Below, piece by piece: positions 28,323 to 37,605 of a stretch of DNA of 64,000 nucleotides (within the stretch, counting starts at the first letter, position 1; each line of letters opens with the position of its first letter). The translations under genes were made by a program, and so were the position numbers. The notes under the pieces were generated by a model that had not been told where the DNA came from, ran no database searches, and saw only the letters and a list, made by a program, of their open reading frames with translations. The stretch is from Sphingobium phenoxybenzoativorans (GTDB lineage Bacteria > Pseudomonadota > Alphaproteobacteria > Sphingomonadales > Sphingomonadaceae), in the NCBI RefSeq assembly GCF_001757355.1, contig NZ_MINO01000004.1, positions 1 to 64,000 on the forward strand. The letters run 5' to 3'.

Positions 28323-29354
28323 TTACAATTCCGGGCCGCCCTTCCCGACGGTCCAGGTCTGCCCTTGGGAAACCAGCTTCTGCAGGTCCGGCACCTTCCC
28401 CTTCGCGGCCAGCTCGTTCTGCGCGACAATCGCGCTCTCGAAGGTCGGGACGGGATCGTCATACAGCACGCCAAGCGCCATCGGGAATGCGCCGAACGGC
28501 ATTTCGACCAGCATATGCGCGACCGACCGGTTGGTGACATCATGCACAATGACGCCAGCCGCTTCCCAGTCGCCATCGACGACCTCGACAACCTTCAGCG
28601 TCAGCTTCTCCTTGTCGAGCGCGATACCCTTTGCGCCCTTCGCAAACAGCATCGGCTTGCCCTGCTCCAGCCAGAGTTGGCCCTCGTCCGCATTCTTCTT
28701 CTCGGTGAAGTCGGCGAACACATCCTTGTTATAGACGATGCAGTTCTGGAAAATTTCGACAAAGGCCGCGCCCTTGTGGGCATGGGCGGCCTTCAGCACA
28801 TCCGGCAGGTTCTTCGACACGTCAAAGCCCCGGCCGACAAAGCGCGCGCCCGAACCCAGCGCGAGGGCGGCTGGCTTGGCCGGGTGATCGACCGATCCGA
28901 ACGGCGTCGACGGGCTTTTCGTCCCCTCGCGGCTGGTGGGCGAATATTGCCCCTTGGTCAGACCGTAAATCTCATTGTTGAACAGCAGGATCTGGCAATC
29001 GAGATTGCGGCGCAGGATGTGCATCGTATGATTGCCGCCAATCGACAGGCCATCGCCGTCGCCAGTCACGATCCACACGTCCAGCGCCGGATTGGCGAGC
29101 TTAACACCCGTCGCCACCGCCGGCGCACGGCCGTGGATCGTGTGGAAGCCATAGCTTTCGACATAATAAGGGAAGCGTGAGGAACAGCCGATGCCGCTGA
29201 CGAACACCGTATTCTCCGGGGTCGCGCCGATGTCGGGCAAGGTGCGCTGCACCGCCTTCAGGATCGCATAGTCGCCACAGCCGGGGCACCAGCGGACCTC
29301 CTGATCCGTCTCCCAGTCCTTGGGCGTCAGCTTCACGGGGGTCATGTCGTTCAT
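28323..29354 (-). CDS. korB: 2-oxoacid:ferredoxin oxidoreductase, beta subunit (KorB type)
   Basis: The 343-residue ThDP-binding subunit of 2-oxoglutarate:ferredoxin oxidoreductase, which decarboxylates 2-oxoglutarate to succinyl-CoA and passes electrons to ferredoxin. The Cys motif RWCPGCGDYAIL is near residue 22 and GIGCSSRFPYY near 55. The ThDP/Mg motif GDGDGLSIGGNH (about 100) ends in ILLFNNEIYGLTKGQYSPTS. The ATG at 29354 is chosen after AAGGAAG; an upstream extension runs into the repeat. The partner korA lies upstream, separated by a hairpin mosaic. Confidence 0.93.
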   Translation of the reverse strand: MNDMTPVKLTPKDWETDQEVRWCPGCGDYAILKAVQRTLPDIGATPENTVFVSGIGCSSRFPYYVESYGFHTIHGRAPAVATGVKLANPALDVWIVTGDGDGLSIGGNHTMHILRRNLDCQILLFNNEIYGLTKGQYSPTSREGTKSPSTPFGSVDHPAKPAALALGSGARFVGRGFDVSKNLPDVLKAAHAHKGAAFVEIFQNCIVYNKDVFADFTEKKNADEGQLWLEQGKPMLFAKGAKGIALDKEKLTLKVVEVVDGDWEAAGVIVHDVTNRSVAHMLVEMPFGAFPMALGVLYDDPVPTFESAIVAQNELAAKGKVPDLQKLVSQGQTWTVGKGGPEL

Positions 29355-29370
29355 CGTCTTCTTCCTTACC

Positions 29371-29510
29371 CCCTCTCCCGCAAGCGGGAGAGGCAATGAG
29401 ACTTGGCGGCTCTGCCGCCTAGTCGCAGTGGTGAGGGTCTTGCTTGGGGCGCCCTCACCCTCCCATTGCTTCGCAATGGGCCCCTCCCTCTCCCGCTCGC
29501 GGGAGAGGGA
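29371..29510 (-). repeat. mosaic of hairpins between korA and korB
   Basis: Consecutive palindromes: CCTCTCCCGC-aa-GCGGGAGAGG (29372-29393), GGCGG-ctct-GCCGCC, CCCATTGC-ttc-GCAATGGG and CCTCTCCCGC-tc-GCGGGAGAGG near the end. The organisation is the same as in the ilvN-ilvC gap. Confidence 0.85.
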
Positions 29511-29511
29511 T

Positions 29512-31392
29512 TTAGGTAAGCTGTTCTTCGATCGCCGCTTCGATCTCCGCGATGCGGAAGGGCTGGCCGGAGACCTTGTTGAGCGGCTTTGCGTCGACCA
29601 GATACTGGTCGCGCAGCACCGTCTTGAGCTGGCCGGTATTCATTTCGGGCACCAGAACCTTCTCATAGGATTTCAGGAGATCGCCCAGATTCTTCGGCAT
29701 CGGCCAGATGTGGCGCAGGTGGATATGGCTGACGTCCAGCCCCTTCGCCCGCGCGCGGCGCACCGCCTGATATATGGGTCCGAAGGTCGATCCCCAGCCG
29801 ACAATCGCCAGCTTGCCGCCCTTCTGGCCCAGCTCGACATCCTGGTCAGGAATGTCGTTGGCGATGCCCAGCACCTTATCGCGGCGCAGCTCCGTCATCG
29901 CCTGGTGGTTGGCGGGCGAATATTCGATATGGCCGGTGTTCAGCGCCTTTTCGATGCCGCCGATGCGATGCATCAGGCCGGGCGTGCCGGGCTTCACCCA
30001 GGGGCGCTTCAACTTCTCGTCACGGCCATAGGGCAGGAAGCCGCCCTCCTGCGCCTTGTCGAGGAACGTCACGGGGAACGGCGTATAGCCGCTCATGTCC
30101 GGCACCTTCCACGGCTCGGCCGCGTTGGCGATGTAACCGTCCGTCAGCAGCATGACCGGCGTCATATATTCGACCGCGATCCGCACCGCCTCTATCGCGC
30201 AATCGAAGGCGTCGGCGGGCGAACGGGCGGCGATCACCGGCATCGGCGCGTCGCCATTGCGGCCATAGACCGCCTGATAGAGGTCCGACTGCTCGGTCTT
30301 GGTGGGAAGGCCGGTTGACGGCCCGCCACGCTGGGAATTGACGATGACCAGCGGCAGCTCGGTCATGATGGCCAGGCCGATCGCCTCGCCCTTCAGCGCG
30401 ATGCCCGGCCCGGAGGAGGAGGTGATGCCAAGCGACCCGGCATAGCTCGCGCCGATGGCCGACGCGATGGCCGCAATCTCATCCTCCGCCTGGAATGTCG
30501 TAACGCCATATTCCTTAAGGCGCGAGAGGTGATGCAGGATCGCCGAGGCCGGCGTGATCGGATAGCCGCCGAAGAACATCGGCAGGGAGGCGAGTTGCGC
30601 ACCCGCGACAAGGCCGAGCGAGATGGACTCAGCGCCGGTGACGGTGCGGTACAACCCCTCCGGCGCGGGCGCGGCAGCGATGTTGAGCTGCTTGAGGCCC
30701 AGCCCCGCCCCGCCAATCTCCGCCGTCTCGCCATAGGCGTGCCCGGCGTTCAGCGCGGCGATATTGGCGTCGGCCAGAACCGGAGCCTTCGCGAACTTGT
30801 CCTTCAGCCAGTCGATGATCGGCTGCCGGTCACGGTCGAACATCCAGAGCGCCAGACCCAGCGTCCACATATTCTTGCAGCGCAGGGCCTCCTTGTTGCC
30901 CAGGCCGAACTCCTTGACGCTCTCCATGGTGAGCTTCGAAATGTCGAAGGACAGGAGCTGCCACTTCGCCAGACTGTCATCCTCCAGCGGGTTGGCGTCA
31001 TATTTCGCCTTGGCGAGATTGCGGTCGTTAAACTCGCCGCTGTCCGCGATGATCAGGCCGCCTGGCTTCAGGTCCTTGACGTTGGTCTTGAGCGCGGCCG
31101 GGTTCATCGCCACCAGCACGTCCGGCGCATCGCCCGCGGTGGTGATGTCGGTCGAACCGAAATTGATCTGGAACGCTGACACGCCGAACAGCGTGCCCTG
31201 CGGCGCGCGGATTTCGGCGGGAAAATCGGGGAAGGTCGCCAGATCGTTGCCCGCAAGCGCGGTTGAGAGCGTGAACTGCCCGCCGGTAAGCTGCATGCCA
31301 TCGCCGGAATCGCCTGCGAAACGGACGACAACCGCTTCGGGCGATGCGTCTGTGGTTGCTGATGTGATGGGGTCGAGGGCGGCAGTCGCCAT
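29512..31392 (-). CDS. korA: 2-oxoacid:ferredoxin oxidoreductase, fused gamma-alpha subunit (KorA type)
   Basis: A 626-residue protein joining the gamma and alpha domains of 2-oxoglutarate:ferredoxin oxidoreductase in one chain. The N-terminal gamma domain shows VRFAGDSGDGMQLTGGQF. The alpha domain begins with the YPITPASAILH motif near 285, followed by EDEIAAIASAIGASYAG, TSSSGPG and NSQRGGPSTGLPTKTEQSDL. ATG at 31392 follows GAGGAT; an in-frame TTG three codons earlier is less likely. No ferredoxin gene is next to it. It forms the complex with korB downstream. Confidence 0.93.
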   Translation of the reverse strand: MATAALDPITSATTDASPEAVVVRFAGDSGDGMQLTGGQFTLSTALAGNDLATFPDFPAEIRAPQGTLFGVSAFQINFGSTDITTAGDAPDVLVAMNPAALKTNVKDLKPGGLIIADSGEFNDRNLAKAKYDANPLEDDSLAKWQLLSFDISKLTMESVKEFGLGNKEALRCKNMWTLGLALWMFDRDRQPIIDWLKDKFAKAPVLADANIAALNAGHAYGETAEIGGAGLGLKQLNIAAAPAPEGLYRTVTGAESISLGLVAGAQLASLPMFFGGYPITPASAILHHLSRLKEYGVTTFQAEDEIAAIASAIGASYAGSLGITSSSGPGIALKGEAIGLAIMTELPLVIVNSQRGGPSTGLPTKTEQSDLYQAVYGRNGDAPMPVIAARSPADAFDCAIEAVRIAVEYMTPVMLLTDGYIANAAEPWKVPDMSGYTPFPVTFLDKAQEGGFLPYGRDEKLKRPWVKPGTPGLMHRIGGIEKALNTGHIEYSPANHQAMTELRRDKVLGIANDIPDQDVELGQKGGKLAIVGWGSTFGPIYQAVRRARAKGLDVSHIHLRHIWPMPKNLGDLLKSYEKVLVPEMNTGQLKTVLRDQYLVDAKPLNKVSGQPFRIAEIEAAIEEQLT

Positions 31393-31571
31393 AGGGGGCA
31401 ATCCTCTGATATTCTCCGGTGAACCGGTTTCAGCCTACTACCCTTCGCGGTCAATCGCTTCAAAGTAGTTTTGTTGCAGTAAGGGCATAGCGAAGTTTTT
31501 CCGCCATGTCTTGCATGCACGCCAATACATGGGGTCATTTCAGGACGCTGGCGCTTCGTCAGACGCTGCGG

Positions 31572-32471
31572 TCAGCGATAATAGCTCATCGCCATGATGC
31601 GGATGGCGTCGGCGTGCCGCCGCGCCACCGCCGCCTGATCCGCGCCATAGCCACCGCCCAGCACAGAGGCGAGCGGAATGCCCCTGGCGCGTGCGACAGA
31701 GGCGACCAGGCTGTCGCGGATATGCAGCCCCTCGTCGCTGAGCGACAGGCGGCCAAGCTTGTCGTCCCGGTGCGGGTCCACACCGGCCTGGTAAAGAATG
31801 AGGCCGGGATTGCCGTCATCGATCATCCGCGGAAGATGCTGGTCGAGAATTTCGAGATATTCCTCATCCTCCGTCCCGTCGGGGAGCGCGATATCCAGCG
31901 TCGACACCGCCTTGCGCGCCGGGAAATTCCGCTCCGCATGCATGGAAAAGGTCTGCACGCTTTCCCGCCCCGCCAGAAGCGCCGCCGTGCCGTCGCCCTG
32001 ATGCACGTCCAGATCGACGATGAGGATGCGCCCAACATCGCCTTCCTCGATCAGCCGGTTGGCCGCGACGGCAAGGTCATTGAAAATGCAATAGCCCGCA
32101 CCCGTGTCGTACAGCGCATGATGGCTGCCCCCGGCTGTATTGGCGGCATAGCCATAGCGCAGCGCCAGCCGCGCCGCTTCCCATGTGCCGCCGGTCGTCC
32201 TTTGCGCCCGGCGGCTGAGCGCGCCCGTCACCGGAAAGCCGATGCGCCGCGCCTTGTCCTGCGGCACATCGGCGGCCAGAACCTGCGCGACATAGGCGGG
32301 ATCATGCACCGCCTCCAGCCACTTGCGCGGCATCAGCGGCGCCTCATGTTCGTCGGGCGCAGGAAGCGCGCCGCGAAGCATGTCCATCACCAGGCCATAT
32401 TTGTCCCATGGGAAGGCAGCGACGCCATCCTGCCGCAGAGTGTAATCCAGATGATGGACGAGGGGGAACAT
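31572..32471 (-). CDS. histone deacetylase-like (acetoin utilisation/APAH class) hydrolase
   Basis: A 299-residue zinc amidohydrolase of the HDAC superfamily; bacterial members deacetylate small amides or proteins. Catalytic marks: AGGSHHALYD with the paired His near residue 115, GYCIFNDLAVAA, and the zinc ligands in IVDLDVHQGDGTA (about 150) and LYQAGVDPHRDD (about 230). The C-terminal GGGYG motif with the active-site Tyr is present. It is divergent from rppH; the start codons are one base apart back to back if the long rppH frame is used, so the promoters must overlap coding sequence. Substrate unknown. Confidence 0.88.
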   Translation of the reverse strand: MFPLVHHLDYTLRQDGVAAFPWDKYGLVMDMLRGALPAPDEHEAPLMPRKWLEAVHDPAYVAQVLAADVPQDKARRIGFPVTGALSRRAQRTTGGTWEAARLALRYGYAANTAGGSHHALYDTGAGYCIFNDLAVAANRLIEEGDVGRILIVDLDVHQGDGTAALLAGRESVQTFSMHAERNFPARKAVSTLDIALPDGTEDEEYLEILDQHLPRMIDDGNPGLILYQAGVDPHRDDKLGRLSLSDEGLHIRDSLVASVARARGIPLASVLGGGYGADQAAVARRHADAIRIMAMSYYR

Positions 32472-32550
32472 GCGGCCTATCTACAGCCTTGTTGGGGGGC
32501 GCGGCAAACCCGATTCCCTCTCGCATGATGATCCGAACCGGACGAGACGA

Positions 32551-33030
32551 ATGCCTAAGCTGGATGACGAACTGCCCTATCGCCCATGTGTCGGCATCAT
32601 GCTGGTCAACATGGACGGCAAGGTATTCGTGGGGCAGCGGATCGATAACAAGGTCGAGGCATGGCAAATGCCGCAGGGCGGCATTGACGCGGGCGAGGAC
32701 CCCAAAAAGGCCGCCTTCCGCGAACTTGGCGAGGAAACCGGCATCGACAAGGGGCTGGTGAAGATCATCGCCCAGTCGAAGGAAGAACATTATTACGACC
32801 TGCCCCCTGAACTGATGGGACAGATCTGGGGCGGAAAATATCGCGGCCAGCGGCAGATCTGGTATCTGGCGCGCTTCCTGGGCACTGACGACGATATCGA
32901 TATCCAGACCGCCGAACCGGAATTTCGCGCCTGGAAATGGACGGAGCCCAAGACGCTCCCCAACCTGATCGTGCCGTTCAAGAAGAAGCTTTACCGCGAT
33001 ATATTGAAGGAATTCCGCGATCTTATCTGA
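32551..33030 (+). CDS. rppH: RNA pyrophosphohydrolase (Nudix) RppH
   Basis: A 159-residue Nudix hydrolase that removes pyrophosphate from the 5' end of mRNA and so starts decay. The N-terminal YRPCVGIMLVN and WQMPQGGIDAGED segments and the Nudix box GIDAGED..AAFRELGEETGI (about 45-65) are diagnostic of RppH, as are EEHYYDLPPEL and the GQRQIWYL stretch. The size fits the family. The ATG at 32551 (MPKLDDELPYRPC) is chosen; the frame is open 27 codons upstream without similarity. A hairpin follows at 33032. Confidence 0.94.
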   Translation: MPKLDDELPYRPCVGIMLVNMDGKVFVGQRIDNKVEAWQMPQGGIDAGEDPKKAAFRELGEETGIDKGLVKIIAQSKEEHYYDLPPELMGQIWGGKYRGQRQIWYLARFLGTDDDIDIQTAEPEFRAWKWTEPKTLPNLIVPFKKKLYRDILKEFRDLI

Positions 33031-33031
33031 C

Positions 33032-33057
33032 AATCCGGCGCGTTTATGCGCCGGATT
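33032..33057 (+). terminator. hairpin after rppH
   Basis: AATCCGGCGC (33032-33041) pairs perfectly with GCGCCGGATT (33048-33057) around a 6-base loop directly after the rppH stop. The following bases are only partly T-rich, so termination strength is uncertain. Confidence 0.7.
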
Positions 33058-33095
33058 GCCTTCAAAAATATGGTAAAGACTGTAGGGTGGCGCAG

Positions 33096-34001
33096 ATGCG
33101 CAAACGCCTTCTGCTTCTTTCGCCTCTCCTTTTCCTGCCCGCCACCGCTCTCGCGGCCGAACCTGCGCCCCTGCCGCCCGCCGTCCGCGCGATGATCGAG
33201 CAGGCGATTGCGGGCGGCAATCAGGGGGACATCGACACTGTGGCGCGCATCGCCCAGAAAACCTACCCCGCTGCGCAGGCCGAGATCGCCGCGATGGTGA
33301 ACGCCTATGACACCCAGCAGGCGGAGGCGAAGAAAGAGAAGATCGAGCAAGCCGGCATTTTCCAGCTATGGGAAGGCCGCGGCGAAGTCGGCGGTTTCCG
33401 CTCCACAGGCTCCACCAGCGAAATCGGGATCAGCGTCGGCCTCAACATCTCGCGCACTGGCCTGCACTGGAGCCACACGCTTTCGGGCAGCGCTGACTAT
33501 CGCCGGGCGAACGGAGAAACCTCCCGCCAGCGCTTCGTCGCCTCCTACCAGCCGCGATACCAGTTCGACCCCAGCGGTTTCGCCTACGGCCTTATCCAGT
33601 TCGAACGCGATCCGATCATCGGCTTCGACAGCCGCTACACCGGATCGGCGGGTATCGGTTACAAGCTGATCCACGGGAAGAAGGTCAACTTGTCGGTCGA
33701 TGCCGGTCCTTCCGTCCGCCATGTCGAATATATCGACGGCACCGGCGAAACCAAGCTTGGCGCGCGATCCTCGCTCGACTTCGGATGGAAGCTGTCCGAC
33801 ACGCTGACATTCCGGCAGACGGCTTCGGGCTATGCCGAAAATGACGTGCGAAGCCTGATCGCCCAGACCTCGCTCACCACCCGGCTGGTGTCGCGGCTCT
33901 CGGCCAATTTCTCCTATAACGTCCAGTATGAAACGCAGACCCGGCTGACCGATGAGCGGCTGGACACGCTGAGCAAGGCGACGCTGGTCTACGATTTCTG
34001 A
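33096..34001 (+). CDS. DUF481-family outer-membrane protein
   Basis: A 301-residue exported protein of the DUF481 family, thought to form a salt-induced outer-membrane beta-barrel. The signal peptide RLLLLSPLLFLPATALAAE is cut near residue 21. A helical, charged region follows (AKKEKIEQAG, about 70-90). Then come alternating strands such as GISVGLNISRTGLHW and YQPRYQFDPSGFAYGLIQFE, and the chain ends in ...ATLVYDF with the terminal aromatic residue expected of a barrel. It has its own ATG at 33096; the upstream frame inside rppH is an artefact. Role unknown. Confidence 0.82.
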   Translation: MRKRLLLLSPLLFLPATALAAEPAPLPPAVRAMIEQAIAGGNQGDIDTVARIAQKTYPAAQAEIAAMVNAYDTQQAEAKKEKIEQAGIFQLWEGRGEVGGFRSTGSTSEIGISVGLNISRTGLHWSHTLSGSADYRRANGETSRQRFVASYQPRYQFDPSGFAYGLIQFERDPIIGFDSRYTGSAGIGYKLIHGKKVNLSVDAGPSVRHVEYIDGTGETKLGARSSLDFGWKLSDTLTFRQTASGYAENDVRSLIAQTSLTTRLVSRLSANFSYNVQYETQTRLTDERLDTLSKATLVYDF

Positions 34002-34052
34002 GCCACCCGCCGGGGGTGGAGGAAGCGGTGGCGCTCTGTTATAGTGTTACCG

Positions 34053-35261
34053 ATGAGCGCAATATCCTTATCGGAGAGGGCAGTGCTGGAGGCAGCGGCG
34101 GATGCGCCGATGCTGGGACAGGTCGAGCGCTGGGCAGCGGTCAACAGCGGCTCCCGCAACCTGCCGGGCCTCGCCGACATGGCCGGGTTTCTGGCCGACG
34201 CCTTCGCTGCATTGCCCGGCGACGTCGCCCTGTCCAGTCCCGATGAAGTCGATGCCGTGGACGCGGACGGCACGATCCGCATCATCAATCATGGTCGCCA
34301 CCTGCATGTGGCTGTGCGGCCCGATGCGCCCACCCAGATTTTGCTGACCGGGCACATGGACACCGTATTCGCCGCTAGCGATCCTTTTCAGGACCTGCGC
34401 TGGCTGGAGGATGGCGTGCTGAACGGGCCGGGCGTCGCCGACATGAAGGGCGGCATCGCCCTGATGCTCGCCGCACTGAAGGCCGTGGAGGCAAGCCCCG
34501 TGGCTGGCCGGATCGGCTATGAAGTCGTGATCAACAGCGATGAGGAAGTCGGCAGCGCCTCCTCCGCCGCGCTGATCCGGCGGGCGGCGAAGGGGAAGAT
34601 CGCCGCGCTGACCTATGAACCCGCCCTGCCCGACGGCACGCTGGCGGGCGCGCGCGCCGGGAGCGGCAATTTCTCGATCATCGTCGCCGGGCGCAGCGCT
34701 CATGCCGGGCGCAACCCGGAGGAAGGGCGCAACGCGCTTGTCGCCGCCGCCGACATCGCCCTGCGCCTGAAAAATGCCAGCGGCGCGGGCTTTTCCTGTA
34801 ATCCGGCGCGGATCGACGGTGGCGGCCCGAACAATGTCGTGCCCGCCCATGCCGTATTGCGGGTCAATTTCCGGCCCAGAACGCCAGAGGACGAAACCGC
34901 CGCCGCCGCCCTGCTCGACACAGTGATCGCTGATGTCGCGCGGGAGCATGACGTGCATATCCACCGGCATGGCGGCTTTGGCCGCCCGCCCAAGCCGATC
35001 GACGCAGGCGCCGCCCGCCTGTTCGGGCTGGTCAAGCAGTGCGGCGCTGACCTCGGCCTGCCGATTTCCTGGCGCGACACCGGCGGCGTGTGCGACGGGA
35101 ACAATATCGCGGCGTGCGGCGTCCCCGTGGTCGACACGATGGGCGCGCGGGGCGGCAGCATCCACAGCGCCGAGGAATTTCTGATCGCTGACAGCCTGCC
35201 CGAAAGGGCGCAACTGTCGGCATTGACGATCATGCGGATTGCCGAAAGGGGAATGGTTTGA
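34053..35261 (+). CDS. M20-family metallohydrolase coupled to astA
   Basis: A 402-residue zinc peptidase/deacylase of the M20 family (carboxypeptidase G2/ArgE-like). Metal ligands are visible: TGHMDTVF (about 104), GVADMKGG with the bridging Asp (about 134), NSDEEVGS with the general-base Glu (about 167), a later Glu in TYEPA, and the last His in GSIHSAEE (about 373). A dimerisation domain (FSIIVAGRSAHAG) sits in the middle. ATG at 34053 or GTG at 34044 could start. The stop overlaps the astA start by 4 bases, so the gene belongs to the ast unit and may act on a succinylated or acetylated amino acid. That function is inferred. Confidence 0.85.
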   Translation: MSAISLSERAVLEAAADAPMLGQVERWAAVNSGSRNLPGLADMAGFLADAFAALPGDVALSSPDEVDAVDADGTIRIINHGRHLHVAVRPDAPTQILLTGHMDTVFAASDPFQDLRWLEDGVLNGPGVADMKGGIALMLAALKAVEASPVAGRIGYEVVINSDEEVGSASSAALIRRAAKGKIAALTYEPALPDGTLAGARAGSGNFSIIVAGRSAHAGRNPEEGRNALVAAADIALRLKNASGAGFSCNPARIDGGGPNNVVPAHAVLRVNFRPRTPEDETAAAALLDTVIADVAREHDVHIHRHGGFGRPPKPIDAGAARLFGLVKQCGADLGLPISWRDTGGVCDGNNIAACGVPVVDTMGARGGSIHSAEEFLIADSLPERAQLSALTIMRIAERGMV

Positions 35262-36274
35262 CTTTCTTCATGCGCCCGGCCCGGCCGGACGACCTGCAGA
35301 CCCTGTACGAAATGGCGAAGCTGACCGGCGGCGGGTTCACCAACCTGCCGCCCGACCGGACATCGCTGTCCGCCAAGCTGGAGAGGACAGCCGAAGCGCT
35401 GGCCCGCACAGAAGACAGCATGGAGGATGAGCTGATCGTCCTAGTGCTGGAAAATAGCGAAACCGGCCAGGTGCGCGGCACCTGCCAGATATTCAGCAAG
35501 GTGGGGCAGAAATGGCCCTTCTATTCCTATCGCCTGGGCGTGCTGACCCAGCATAGCCGCGAACTGGCGCGGACATTCCGTGCGGAAATGCTCTCGCTGA
35601 CCACCGATCTGGAAGGGTCGACGGAGGTTGGCGGCCTGTTCCTGCATCCGCGCGAACGGGCCGAGGGGCTTGGGCTTCTGCTGGCCCGCAGCCGCTATCT
35701 CTACATCCGCCAGCATCGCGCCCGCTTCGGCGAGAAGGTGATCGCCGAGTTGCGGGGTGTGATTGACGAGGCGGGTGGGTCGCCTTTCTGGGATGGCCTT
35801 GCGGGCCGCTTCTTCGGCATGAGTTTCCAGGAGGCGGACGAGTTCAACGCCATCAACGGCAACCAGTTCATCGCCGACCTGATGCCCAAGACGCCGATCT
35901 ATACGGCGATGCTGACCGATCACGCCCGGTCGGTGATCGGCCTCCCCCACCCCAATGGCCGCGCCGCCATGCGGATGCTGGAGGCGGAGGGTTTCGCCAA
36001 TGCAGGCTATATCGACATATTCGATGGCGGACCGACGATGGTGGGTCAGGTCGATGGGCTGCGCACCGTGTCGGAAGCGCGGGACGTGACCTTCTCCGGC
36101 ACGCATGACAGCGGCGGCAAGAAGGTGCTGGCTGCGCGCGGGCGGCTGGCCAATTATCGCTGCGCCTATGCCTTCGTCGCAGAGCAGCCGGACGGGACGG
36201 TGAAGCTGGATGCCTCCGGCGCGAAACTGCTTGGCCTTGCCGAAGGCGACACGTTGACCCTGGCGGACCGGTGA
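35258..36274 (+). CDS. astA: arginine N-succinyltransferase
   Basis: A 338-residue GNAT-like enzyme that transfers succinyl from succinyl-CoA to arginine, the first step of the ammonia-producing AST catabolic route. The N-terminus MRPARPDDLQTLYEMAK..GGGFTNLP is typical, and the middle and end carry the AstA marks YSYRLGV, EVGGLFLHPRERAEGLG and ELRGVID..GGSPFWDGL. The start TTG at 35258 is preferred: AAGGGG lies 6 bases before it and it overlaps the M20 stop; ATG at 35270 is the alternative. astB follows with a 1-base overlap. Confidence 0.93.
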   Translation: MTFFMRPARPDDLQTLYEMAKLTGGGFTNLPPDRTSLSAKLERTAEALARTEDSMEDELIVLVLENSETGQVRGTCQIFSKVGQKWPFYSYRLGVLTQHSRELARTFRAEMLSLTTDLEGSTEVGGLFLHPRERAEGLGLLLARSRYLYIRQHRARFGEKVIAELRGVIDEAGGSPFWDGLAGRFFGMSFQEADEFNAINGNQFIADLMPKTPIYTAMLTDHARSVIGLPHPNGRAAMRMLEAEGFANAGYIDIFDGGPTMVGQVDGLRTVSEARDVTFSGTHDSGGKKVLAARGRLANYRCAYAFVAEQPDGTVKLDASGAKLLGLAEGDTLTLADR

Positions 36275-37530
36275 TGAGCGTCCGCGAAATCAATTTCGAC
36301 GGCATTATCGGGCCAAGCCATAATTATGCGGGCCTCAGCCCCGGCAATCTGGCGTCCTCCCATAATGCCGGCGCTGTCGCCTATCCCCGCGCCGCCGCCC
36401 TGCAGGGCATTGGCAAGATGCGGGCGAACATCGCGCTCGGTCTGACCCAGGGCATCTTCCTGCCCCAGCCGCGTCCCGACACCGCATGGCTGGAAAAGCT
36501 CGGCACGGACATGGAGCATGCCGAACCGCATATGCGGGCGGCGGCGATGTCGGCTTCCTCCATGTGGGCGGCGAACGCGGCGACGGTGTCGCCTGCCGCG
36601 GACACGGCCGATGGCCGATGCCATCTGACCGCCGCCAATCTGGTGACCATGCCCCACCGCAGCCATGAATGGCCGCACACCATCCGCCAGTTGCGCATCG
36701 CCTTTGCCCACAGCGCGCATTTTGCCGTTCACGACGCCGTGCCAGCCCCCTTTGGCGACGAGGGCGCGGCCAATCATATGCGGCTATGCGATCATCATGG
36801 CGCGCCGGGGATCGAGGTGTTCGTCTATGGCAAGTCGGGCGGCCCCTTCCCCGCCCGCCAGCATATCGAGGCAAGCAAGGCCATCGCCCGCATCCACGGT
36901 CTAAACCCGGAACGCACGCTTTTCGTCCAGCAATCGGAGGAAGCGATCGCGGCGGGCGCGTTTCACAATGATGTCGTGGCGGTCGCCAACGAACGCATAT
37001 TGTTCGCCCATGAACAGGCTTTCGCAGACAAGGCGGCTTTCTTCGACGCGCTGCGGGCAACGCTGCCCTCGGTCGAGATCGTCGAGGTTCCGGCGAGCGC
37101 GGTCAGCCTGGGCGACGCCATCGCCAGCTATCTGTTCAATGCGCAGCTCGTCACTTTGCCGGAGGGCGGGACCGCGCTGATCCTGCCTACGGAAGCGCAG
37201 GCCATCCCCGCCGTCTGGAATTGGCTGGAGGCGCATGTCGCGGGCAACGGGCCGATCCGCAGGCTGATCCCGGTCGATGTGCGGCAGTCGATGGCCAATG
37301 GCGGCGGCCCCGCCTGCCTGCGCCTGCGAGTCGTGGCCGATCCTGAGACTATCGATCCAAGATTCCTGGTAAATGCCGGAAAACTCGATGCAATCGCTGC
37401 AGTGATAGAGGCCCACTGGCCGGAGGAAATCGCGGCGAAGGACCTGCAAAGCCCCGCTTTGATACGGCAGATTCAACAATCATGGTTAAGCCTTGTTGAC
37501 CATTTGGGGCTTTCGCGCGACCTGTCGTGA
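36274..37530 (+). CDS. astB: N-succinylarginine dihydrolase
   Basis: A 418-residue enzyme that converts N-succinylarginine to succinylornithine, CO2 and two ammonia, second in the AST pathway. The start region MSVREINFDGIIGPSHNYAGLS is diagnostic. The family's conserved ANHMRL (about 170) and FHNDVVAVAN (about 230) follow, and the catalytic Cys lies in NGGGPACLRLRV near 350. ATG at 36274 shares one base with the astA stop; a GTG at 36271 is also possible. astC, astD and astE are not in this window, so the pathway would have to be completed elsewhere or by other enzymes. Confidence 0.94.
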   Translation: MSVREINFDGIIGPSHNYAGLSPGNLASSHNAGAVAYPRAAALQGIGKMRANIALGLTQGIFLPQPRPDTAWLEKLGTDMEHAEPHMRAAAMSASSMWAANAATVSPAADTADGRCHLTAANLVTMPHRSHEWPHTIRQLRIAFAHSAHFAVHDAVPAPFGDEGAANHMRLCDHHGAPGIEVFVYGKSGGPFPARQHIEASKAIARIHGLNPERTLFVQQSEEAIAAGAFHNDVVAVANERILFAHEQAFADKAAFFDALRATLPSVEIVEVPASAVSLGDAIASYLFNAQLVTLPEGGTALILPTEAQAIPAVWNWLEAHVAGNGPIRRLIPVDVRQSMANGGGPACLRLRVVADPETIDPRFLVNAGKLDAIAAVIEAHWPEEIAAKDLQSPALIRQIQQSWLSLVDHLGLSRDLS

Positions 37531-37605
37531 CGCGGCGTGAATGCCGTTCCCCGCGCTGGATGCGATACCCCTCTGGGTCCGCCGCCGGCACGGATGTCCT
37601 TCAGG

